DNA of 63,340 bases from Microbacterium sp. B35-30 (GTDB lineage: Bacteria > Actinomycetota > Actinomycetes > Actinomycetales > Microbacteriaceae): contig NZ_MWLQ01000020.1 in the NCBI RefSeq assembly GCF_010634855.1, positions 1-63,340 of the forward strand. The letters are read 5' to 3'. The notes below the pieces were generated by a model. It was not told where the DNA came from. It saw only the letters and a program-made list of their open reading frames with translations, and did no database searches. The stretch's first letter is position 1. The number at the start of each line of letters is the position of its first letter. This document shows positions 31,993-39,155 of the stretch, in pieces. The position numbers and the translations under genes are program-made.

Positions 31993-34689
31993 CTACTTGA
32001 CGACGGTGACCGTCGCGGTGGACGAGAGCTGCTCCTGGACCCCCGCGGCGTTGAGGACGTTCGCCCTCACGGTCAATGTCACCTCCCCGGTGGGCACGTT
32101 GTGGTCGACCGCGTCGGCGTCGAACCGGACGATGATCCGGTTCTTGTTCGCCGTGACGTCCGACGCCTCGATCGGCGATGACGTCAGCGGGGCGATCAGC
32201 ACCGCACCGCCGTCGTACGTGTAGCCGGCCGGCAGCTCGAAGTGCGCTGAGACCTGGCCCTCGACCCCGGTGAACAGCCCGGTCTCCGAGCCGAGCTGCA
32301 GCTTGCCCGGCGTGAACTTCAGCGCACCCGGCTGATCCTGCGGCACGAGGTACACCTCGATCTTGCCGGTCGGGCGCGGGTCGGTGCAGTCGTTGAAGAA
32401 GTACTCACCGGCACGGTCGAACGTGTGCTGATAGGTCTCTCCGGGCTGCAGCTTCGCGTTGAACTCGCCCTCGAAGAACTGCGTGGCGCAGTGCGGCTTC
32501 TGGTTGGGGAAGTTCGGGAACGTCTCGGCCCCGGGGTTGCGGAAGGTCACGGTCGTGCCGACCGGGACCCGCAGGTGGGTCGGCTGCATGCCGTTCGTCG
32601 ACACGCTGTCGCGTGCGGCAGCCGTGTCGGCTGTGCGGCTCGACCGCGCCAGCAGCACGGTGTTGCCCACCGTCGAGCCCTCGACGGCAGTACCGCCCAC
32701 GGGCCGGCGGATGGTCAGCGGCGCCGTGTCGGGCCCCTCCTGGCTTCCGGACTCCGTCGTGTACTCGCCACCGAGCTTGAAGGCCCAGAGCGAGTCGCCC
32801 TGCGTCACCGATCCCCCGTAGGGGTTGGTCGAGCCCGCCGCGAACACGGCGACGTACTGCTCGCCGTCGACCTCATAGGTGACCGGCGCCGCCGCGATGC
32901 CGGACCCCGTCTGGAAGTCCCAGAGCACGTCGCCCGTGACGGCGTCCATCGCCAGCACCCTGCCGTCGATCTGGCCGACGAACAGCAGATCGGATGCCGT
33001 GGTCAGGGGTCCCTGACCATGCGACATGTCGGTGCCCAGGTGGTTCTGCCACGCGACCTCACCGGTCGAGGCGTCGTACGCCAGGATGCCGCCGGTCTGG
33101 TACTGCCCGATGGCGCGCAGTCCGTTGGCCGAGGCGCCGTTGTAGTGCGCGACCGGGTTGGTGCCGTACGGGTAGTAGACGAGGTTCGTGCTGTGGCTGT
33201 ACGAGTGGTTCGACCAGTCGGCACCGCCGTTCTGGCTGGTGGTCGAGAGGACCGGCGCGTCCCACTGCGGGTCGTACATGCAGCCCAGACGGTGGTCGGC
33301 CGGATAGCCCTCGGGATACGTCAGGAAGGGCTCGTCGGCCGCGACATAGCTGTCGGGGTTGAAGACGAGGTTGCCCTCGGCATCCGGCTGGTAGCCGTTG
33401 TAGTTGGGCACCGCACGCCAGGGGTCGCCCGGGATGTTCGCCGGATCCAGCTTCTCCCAGACGACGCACTCCGGCAGCAGCCGGGTGGCGGGGAACGGCT
33501 GGGTCGGGGAGTGACTCTGCCGCGAGTCCGTGATCATCGGCTTCTCGGTCACCGGCAGCACCGGCTCGCCGTCGGTGCGATCCAGCACGAACTGGTGGCC
33601 CGACTTGCTGCCGTAGAAGACGACCTTCCGCTCCTCGCCGTCCACCGTGATGTCGGCCAGTGTCGGCGGGTGGACGTTGTCCATGTCCCACACGTCGTGA
33701 TGGATCGACTGGTAGTGCCACTTGTAGGCGCCGGTTGCGGCATCCACCGCCACGATCGTGCTCGAGAACAGGTTGTCACCCGGCCGGAGCGACCCGTCCT
33801 GCGACGTGTTGCAGCTGCGGGCGTTGCCGAAGGTCATGTAGTACATGCCCAGCTCGGGGTCGACCGCGCCGTGCATCCACGATGTCGCGCCGCCCTCCTC
33901 GGAGCAGTCGGTGCCGTCCGGGAGCACCGGCCCCCACGTCTCGGACGGGTCGAACGTGATGCCGTCCACGCCGGTGTACTGCTCGCCGCGCGGCGGTCCG
34001 CCGAAGAAGTGCCACCGGTACGATCCGTCGCTCGCATCCAGTGCGACGACGGCGCCGCGGTCGCCGTCCGCGGCGTGCGCGTAGACGATGCCGTCGTAGT
34101 AGACGGTCGCGACCTTGCCGACGCGTCCGAGATCCTCACCGTCCGCGCCGGTCGGCTGCGCCGCCCACACCTCTGCGCCGGTGGCCTGGTCCAGCGCGAC
34201 GACGCGGTTGCCGCCCGCCAGCGTGAAGATCTTGCCGTCACCGGCCGAGACGCCGCGGCGCGTGCCCGACAGCCCGTAGACGGTGTTCTCCCACTTCCAG
34301 ACGGGCTCGCCGCTCGCACCGTCGACCGCGATCACCCCGCCGCTCGGGGTGTCGAGGTAGATGACGCCGTCGACGACGATCGGGGTGGTCTGCTGCCCGG
34401 TGTCGTCGCTGGCCGGCGCGACCGCCGACACGTGCGTGCGCCAGGTCGGCGCGAGCTCTCCGAGGTTCTCCCGCGTGATCTGCGTGAGGCCGGAGTAGTG
34501 CTGGTTGCCGAGGTTGCCCCCGACCGTGGGCATGTCGGCACCGGTGGGCTCGACACCTGTCAGCCCTGCCGGCGGGACCGGCTCGGCCGGTCTGGTCAGT
34601 CCGTAGGCGGGTGAGGCCGCGACCGCGAGCACTGCCACCAGTGCCCCGATTCCCGCAGCTGCCACCCTCGTGGTCAGTCGTTTGCGCAT
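31993..34689 (-). CDS. secreted PQQ-type quinoprotein dehydrogenase with C-terminal cupredoxin-like and Ig-like domains
   Basis: An 898-aa exported protein: signal peptide MRKRLTTR plus hydrophobic core ending SPAYG, then an eight-bladed beta-propeller (about residues 50-640) with repeated Trp-docking motifs (GEPVWKWE, GAYKWHYQ, GEVAWQNH, GDVLWDFQ) and the quinoprotein active-site pattern HHDVWDMDN (about 332-340). After it comes a cupredoxin-like domain (about 690-785, VGTTVTFRNPG ... AGEYFFNDC) and a beta-sandwich. The cupredoxin copper motif is incomplete: CTDPRPTG instead of C..H...M. Likely oxidises a polyol or quinate-type acid outside the cell; PQQ genes are absent here. AAGGAG precedes ATG 34689. 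Confidence 0.8.
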   Translation of the reverse strand: MRKRLTTRVAAAGIGALVAVLAVAASPAYGLTRPAEPVPPAGLTGVEPTGADMPTVGGNLGNQHYSGLTQITRENLGELAPTWRTHVSAVAPASDDTGQQTTPIVVDGVIYLDTPSGGVIAVDGASGEPVWKWENTVYGLSGTRRGVSAGDGKIFTLAGGNRVVALDQATGAEVWAAQPTGADGEDLGRVGKVATVYYDGIVYAHAADGDRGAVVALDASDGSYRWHFFGGPPRGEQYTGVDGITFDPSETWGPVLPDGTDCSEEGGATSWMHGAVDPELGMYYMTFGNARSCNTSQDGSLRPGDNLFSSTIVAVDAATGAYKWHYQSIHHDVWDMDNVHPPTLADITVDGEERKVVFYGSKSGHQFVLDRTDGEPVLPVTEKPMITDSRQSHSPTQPFPATRLLPECVVWEKLDPANIPGDPWRAVPNYNGYQPDAEGNLVFNPDSYVAADEPFLTYPEGYPADHRLGCMYDPQWDAPVLSTTSQNGGADWSNHSYSHSTNLVYYPYGTNPVAHYNGASANGLRAIGQYQTGGILAYDASTGEVAWQNHLGTDMSHGQGPLTTASDLLFVGQIDGRVLAMDAVTGDVLWDFQTGSGIAAAPVTYEVDGEQYVAVFAAGSTNPYGGSVTQGDSLWAFKLGGEYTTESGSQEGPDTAPLTIRRPVGGTAVEGSTVGNTVLLARSSRTADTAAARDSVSTNGMQPTHLRVPVGTTVTFRNPGAETFPNFPNQKPHCATQFFEGEFNAKLQPGETYQHTFDRAGEYFFNDCTDPRPTGKIEVYLVPQDQPGALKFTPGKLQLGSETGLFTGVEGQVSAHFELPAGYTYDGGAVLIAPLTSSPIEASDVTANKNRIIVRFDADAVDHNVPTGEVTLTVRANVLNAAGVQEQLSSTATVTVVK

Positions 34690-34844
34690 CCCTTGCTCCT
34701 TGATCGTCTTCGATCCGGCGCCGGGTGGCACGTGCCCGCCGGCGCCCCTGTGGGGAATGCCGTCCGGCTGCCGACCCTGGGGGATCGGCCGCACCGGCCG
34801 GCGCTCGGACGCTAAACCCCGGGCCGAGGAGGCGGCAACCGTGC

Positions 34845-34861
34845 GACCCATCGAGTGGTAC
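34845..34861 (+). promoter_or_regulatory. putative IclR operator, quinoprotein/ALDH divergon, site 1
   Basis: GACCCATCGAGTGGTAC. On the minus strand GTACCACTCGATGGGTC, a symmetric arrangement of GTACCA and TGGGTC. Keeps the TGG.AC half-site. Confidence 0.45.
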
Positions 34862-34906
34862 AACCCCCGGCTCCGGCTCGGGTACGAGGCCTCCGCAGCC
34901 GAGGGC

Positions 34907-34923
34907 TTTCTGCCCAGTGGGAC
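34907..34923 (+). promoter_or_regulatory. putative IclR operator, quinoprotein/ALDH divergon, site 2
   Basis: TTTCTGCCCAGTGGGAC; its reverse complement starts GTCCCACTGGG, identical over 11 bases to the site at 18661. Left arm weak. Confidence 0.45.
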
Positions 34924-34995
34924 ACTCGTTGTCTGCGGCGGCGCCCTCTGCGTACCATGCGGCGGTCGGCATCAATGCCCATGGACGGAGTCGTC

Positions 34996-36447
34996 ATGGC
35001 CGCTTCAGCAGCATCCACCCCCCTGTCAACCGCGCAGCAGGAAGAGCTCGACGCGGTCTTCGACCGGGCGCGGGCGGCACTCGCCGTCATCGAGACCTAC
35101 GATCAGGATCGCGTCGATCGCCTGATCCGTGCCGTCGCGTGGGCGGTGGCGAATCGCTCGTCGTTCCATCGGCTGGTGGGGATGGGCATCGAGGAGTCCG
35201 GCCTCGGCGACTTCGACAGCCGCATGAACAAGCGGATGAAGATCCGCGGCGTCCTTCGCGACGCGTTGCGCAGTCCCTCGGTGGGCATCATCGAGGAGGA
35301 CCGCGAGAAGGGGCTCGTCAAGTACGGCAAGCCGGTCGGCGTGATCGGCTGCGTCGTCCCGACGACGAACCCCGACCTCACGCCCGCCGGCAACGCGATC
35401 TATGCGATCAAGGCGCGCGACGTCGTGGTGTTCTCGCCGCACCCGCGTTCGAAGCACACGACGTTCGAGACGGTCCGGCTGATGCGCGAGGCGCTCGAGG
35501 CGGAGGGTGCTCCCGCCGACATCCTGCAGTGCATCACACTGCCGAGCCTCGCCGCCTCGCAGGAGATCATGCGCCGCTCCGACCTCGTCATCGCCACCGG
35601 CGGCCAGGGACTCGTCCGCGCGGCGTACAGTTCGGGAACCCCGGCGTACGGCGTGGGCGCGGGCAACGCGACCGAGTTCGTCGACGAGACCGCCGACCTC
35701 CGCGAGACCGCGCGCAACTGCATGCTCTCGAAGACCTCGGACTTCGGCTCGGGCTGTTCCGCCGACGGCAACGTGCTGGTGCCCGCGTCCCGGTACCGCG
35801 AGATGATCGAGGCGCTCCAGGCCGAAGGCGGGTATCTTGCGACCGCCGGGCAGCGGGCCGCACTGCAGGCTGTGATGTGGGGTGCCGAGGGCCACCGGCT
35901 CGCCGACACGGTGGCGATCTCGCCTCAGCAGCTCGCGCGGGCCGCGGGATTCGACATCCCGTCGGAGAGCCGGTTCATCGTGGTCGAGGGAGACGGGATC
36001 GCCGAGGACCGGCAGTTCTGCAAGGAGAAGCTGACCACCCTGATGGCGGTCCACGCGTACGAGGGCGGCTTCGAGGACGGCGTCGAGCTCGCGAAGCGGC
36101 TCTACGAGATCGGCGGCAAGGGCCACTCGTGCGGCATCGCGTCGACCGACGATGCGCACATCGACTACTTCGCACGGCACATGCCCGTCTCGCGCATCAT
36201 GGTGCGGCAGCCGAATTCGAAGGCGAACGCCGGGTCGTTCACGAACGGGATGCCGATGACCTCGTCGATGGGATGCGGCACCTGGGGCGGCAACATCACG
36301 TCCGAGAACGTGTCGCTGCGTCACTACCTGAACACGACGTGGGTCTCGCGCACGATCGCGGAGGACCGGCCCACCGACGAGGAGCTGTTCGGCGAGTTCT
36401 ACGACCCCGCACTGGAATCGGCCGAGGCTGCGGCGGCCACGCCATGA
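34996..36447 (+). CDS. CoA-acylating aldehyde dehydrogenase (EutE/SauS-like)
   Basis: A 483-aa aldehyde dehydrogenase of the acylating branch (acetaldehyde and sulfoacetaldehyde dehydrogenases), which makes an acyl-CoA from an aldehyde, NAD(P)+ and CoA. Visible motifs: PVGVIGCVVPTTNPDLTP, FSPHPRSKHTT, SDLVIATGGQGLV and the catalytic Cys254 in FGSGCSADGNV. The C-terminal MVRQPNSKANAGSF...MGCGTWGGN fits the SauS-like group. No shell-targeting N-terminus. First gene of a three-gene operon with 4-bp overlaps. The nearest named homologue handles sulfoacetaldehyde, but no sulfonate gene is nearby, so the substrate is open. Confidence 0.88.
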   Translation: MAASAASTPLSTAQQEELDAVFDRARAALAVIETYDQDRVDRLIRAVAWAVANRSSFHRLVGMGIEESGLGDFDSRMNKRMKIRGVLRDALRSPSVGIIEEDREKGLVKYGKPVGVIGCVVPTTNPDLTPAGNAIYAIKARDVVVFSPHPRSKHTTFETVRLMREALEAEGAPADILQCITLPSLAASQEIMRRSDLVIATGGQGLVRAAYSSGTPAYGVGAGNATEFVDETADLRETARNCMLSKTSDFGSGCSADGNVLVPASRYREMIEALQAEGGYLATAGQRAALQAVMWGAEGHRLADTVAISPQQLARAAGFDIPSESRFIVVEGDGIAEDRQFCKEKLTTLMAVHAYEGGFEDGVELAKRLYEIGGKGHSCGIASTDDAHIDYFARHMPVSRIMVRQPNSKANAGSFTNGMPMTSSMGCGTWGGNITSENVSLRHYLNTTWVSRTIAEDRPTDEELFGEFYDPALESAEAAAATP

Positions 36448-37331
36448 GCTCCGCCGAAGACCGCGGCCCCGAGAGCGGGATGTCGGCCGAGGAGCTCGTG
36501 GACGAGGCGCGGCGATGGTGGCAGACCGACATCATCGACATCCATCCCGGCGAGATCGCGCTGCGCGGCTACCCGATCGAACAGCTCATCGGCAACGTCG
36601 GATTCGTCGAGACGATCTGGCTCATGCTGCGGGGCGAACTGCCCTCGCGCGCGCAGGCGACGCTGCTCGAGTCCGCCCTGGTGGCCTCCGTCGACCACGG
36701 ACCGCAGGCTCCGTCGATCGCGATCGCCCGGATGGCGACGACGTGCGGCGTGCCGGTGAACGGTGCCATGGCGTCGGCGATCAACGTGCTCGACGACATC
36801 CACGGCGGCCCGGGGCAGCAGTGCATGGAGCTGTACCTCGAGATCGACGCCGAGTGCGAGCAGGGGCAGGAGCTCGAAGAAGCCGTCCGCCTCGTCCTGG
36901 AACGCCGGCGGGATGCGGGCGTCACCTACATCCCCGGATTCGGGCACCGGTTCCATCCGCTCGACCCGCGCACCCCCCGGCTGCTGTCGCTGGTCGACGC
37001 CGCGGCGGCGGACGGCACGGTGAGCGGACGGTTCGCGACGATCGGGCGTGCCGTCGAGGCGGCCATCGGCGCCGGAAAGCCCCGGCCCGTCCCGATGAAC
37101 GTCGACGGAGTGACCGCCGTCATCTACTGCGAGCTCGGCTTCACCCCCGAGCTCGGGCGCGGCGTGTTCATCCTCGCGCGCTCGGTCGGCATCCTGGCGC
37201 ACGCCAGCGAGCAGATGGTCCAGGGCGGCCGCATCAAGGGGCCGCTGCCCAAGTCCATCGGATACACGTACACGGGCCCGGCGCGGCGATCGGTCGCGGG
37301 CGCCGGCGACGAGAGAAGGAGCACCCCATGA
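36444..37331 (+). CDS. citryl-CoA lyase-like protein (citrate synthase superfamily)
   Basis: A 295-aa short citrate-synthase-fold protein. All three catalytic positions are kept: His in DDIHGGPG (about residue 119), His in PGFGHRFH (about 168) and Asp in MNVDG (about 221). It lacks the N-terminal region of true citrate synthase, as in citryl-CoA lyases, which split a 3-hydroxy-3-carboxyacyl-CoA into acetyl-CoA and a 2-oxo acid. It overlaps both the aldehyde dehydrogenase and the TPP enzyme genes by 4 bp, so the three are produced together. The true substrate is unknown. Confidence 0.85.
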   Translation: MSSAEDRGPESGMSAEELVDEARRWWQTDIIDIHPGEIALRGYPIEQLIGNVGFVETIWLMLRGELPSRAQATLLESALVASVDHGPQAPSIAIARMATTCGVPVNGAMASAINVLDDIHGGPGQQCMELYLEIDAECEQGQELEEAVRLVLERRRDAGVTYIPGFGHRFHPLDPRTPRLLSLVDAAAADGTVSGRFATIGRAVEAAIGAGKPRPVPMNVDGVTAVIYCELGFTPELGRGVFILARSVGILAHASEQMVQGGRIKGPLPKSIGYTYTGPARRSVAGAGDERRSTP

Positions 37332-39091
37332 GGGACCTGGTTTCGAACCAGATCGTTCGCTACCTGGAAGCACGCGACGTCGAGCACGTCTTCGGCCTCT
37401 GCGGTCACACGAACATCGCGCTGCTGGCCGCGCTCGAGAAGAGCGATCAGATCTCCTTCGTGAACGTGCGGCACGAGCAGATCGCGGCGCACGCGGCGGA
37501 CGGCTACGCGCGGGCGGCCCGGCGCACCGGGGTCGTCCTCACGCATCTCGGTCCCGGTCTGACCAACGCCACGACCGGTGTCGCGAACGCGGCGCTGGAC
37601 TCGATTCCGATGGTCGTCATCGCGGGCGACATACCGACCCACTACTTCGGCAAGCACCCGCACCAGGAGATCAACCTCCACGCCGATGCGGCGCAATACG
37701 AGATCTACCGGCCCTTCGTCAAGCGGGCGTGGCGCGTCGATCAGCCGCACCTGATCGCCGAGGTGCTCGACAAGGCGTTCACGCTGGCGGAGAGCGGGCG
37801 CCCAGGTCCCGTGCTCGTCGACGTGCCGATGGACGTGTTCTCGGCCGAGGTCGACGTCGCCCTCTTCGACAGGGTGGTCGGCAACACCCGCGCGCTCGCG
37901 AAGCCGGGCCTCGACGAGGCGGTCGCCGAGCGGATCGTGCAGAACCTGCTGGATGCCGAGCGGCCGGTGCTGTACGTCGGTGGCGGCATCGTCGCCGCCG
38001 GCGCGGCACCCGAGCTCGCCGAATTCGCCGGGCTGCTCTCGCTTCCCGTCGCCCACAGCCTGATGGGCAAGGGCGCGGTGCCCGACGACAGCCCGCTGGT
38101 CCTCGGGATGACGGGGTTCTGGGGAACGGCGTTCACCAACGAGACCACGCGCACGGCGGACTGGATCCTCGCGCTCGGAACACGGTTCGCTGAGGCGGAC
38201 TCGAGCTCCTGGTATGCGGAGTACACCTTCGACATCCCGGGTACGAAGCTCATGCAGATCGACGTCGACCCGGCCGAGCTGGGACGCAACTACCCGCTCG
38301 AGATCGGCGCGCTGGCCGATCTCAAGTCGGCGCTGGCGATGCTGCTGCGGGTGGCCCGCCGGCTGGCTCCCGACGGCGTGCGGCGCACCGAGCTCTTGGC
38401 GCAGATCGCCGCGAACCGGGCGACGCTGAAGCTCCAGAACGCCGAGGCCCAGGCATCCGATGCGTGGCCGATGCGTCCCGAGCGGATCCTCTCCGAGACG
38501 AGGGAGGTGCTGCCGGCGGACGCGATCATCACCACGGACGTCGGCTGGAACAAGAACGGGGTGGGGCAGCAGTTCGACATCCTCACGCCCGGGAGCTTCC
38601 TCACCCCCGGGGGCTTCGCGACCATGGGCTTCGGCGGGCCGGCCGCGGTCGGCGCCAAGATGGCCTGCCCGGACCGCGTCGTGGTCTCGCTCGTGGGCGA
38701 CGGCGGCTTCGGGCAGAATCCGGCGGTGCTCTCGACCGCCCGCGAGCAGGGCATCGCGGTGGTCTGGGTCGTGATGAACAACAACGCCTTCGGCACGATC
38801 GCCGGCCTCGAGAAGGCGGCCTTCGACACGACCTACGGGACGGTGTTTGGCAGCGCCGACGACCCGCTGTACACCGACTTCGCCGCGATCGCCGAGGCCT
38901 ATGGTGTCACCGGCATCAAGGTCGAGTCTGCGGCGGAGTTCAAGCCCGCGCTCGAGCGGGCCATCGCGCTCGAGCGTCCCGTCGTGATCGATGTGTCGAT
39001 GGTCAACGTGCCGACGCCCACGTCAGGTCATTGGAACATCCTCGACATCTACGCCCCCGGCGAGACCGTGGAGCACGTCGCCACCCCCTGA
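37328..39091 (+). CDS. thiamine-diphosphate enzyme, acetolactate-synthase-like
   Basis: A 587-aa TPP enzyme with the three canonical domains. The N-terminal domain carries the catalytic Glu in VRHEQIAAHAADGYAR (about residue 50); the middle domain has ILALGTRFAEADSSS; the TPP-binding motif GDG...NN is visible as GDGGFGQN (about 457) and MNNNAFG (about 485). It is not typical acetolactate synthase (no small subunit, no isoleucine-valine genes) nor Xsc. Last gene of the operon with aldehyde dehydrogenase and lyase: it may release or condense an aldehyde used by that dehydrogenase. AAGGAG precedes ATG. Confidence 0.87.
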   Translation: MRDLVSNQIVRYLEARDVEHVFGLCGHTNIALLAALEKSDQISFVNVRHEQIAAHAADGYARAARRTGVVLTHLGPGLTNATTGVANAALDSIPMVVIAGDIPTHYFGKHPHQEINLHADAAQYEIYRPFVKRAWRVDQPHLIAEVLDKAFTLAESGRPGPVLVDVPMDVFSAEVDVALFDRVVGNTRALAKPGLDEAVAERIVQNLLDAERPVLYVGGGIVAAGAAPELAEFAGLLSLPVAHSLMGKGAVPDDSPLVLGMTGFWGTAFTNETTRTADWILALGTRFAEADSSSWYAEYTFDIPGTKLMQIDVDPAELGRNYPLEIGALADLKSALAMLLRVARRLAPDGVRRTELLAQIAANRATLKLQNAEAQASDAWPMRPERILSETREVLPADAIITTDVGWNKNGVGQQFDILTPGSFLTPGGFATMGFGGPAAVGAKMACPDRVVVSLVGDGGFGQNPAVLSTAREQGIAVVWVVMNNNAFGTIAGLEKAAFDTTYGTVFGSADDPLYTDFAAIAEAYGVTGIKVESAAEFKPALERAIALERPVVIDVSMVNVPTPTSGHWNILDIYAPGETVEHVATP

Positions 39092-39155
39092 CCCGTCGCA
39101 CACGGCGACGAACCGATTCGTGAGGCGGTCCGATCATGTACACCGCACGCCGATC

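Larger units (their letters stand above)
34690..34995. other. divergent regulatory region quinoprotein / aldehyde dehydrogenase
   Basis: A 306-bp gap with no gene. It contains two motif copies 62 bp apart (34845 and 34907), GGAG before the aldehyde dehydrogenase ATG at 34996, and AAGGAG before the quinoprotein ATG at 34689. Confidence 0.45.

Noticed and set aside
37328..39091. Sulfoacetaldehyde acetyltransferase (Xsc) as identity of the TPP enzyme
   Set aside because: The aldehyde dehydrogenase neighbour resembles SauS, but the TPP enzyme lacks the Xsc-like N-terminal pattern and no sulfonate transporter, phosphotransacetylase or taurine gene is nearby.
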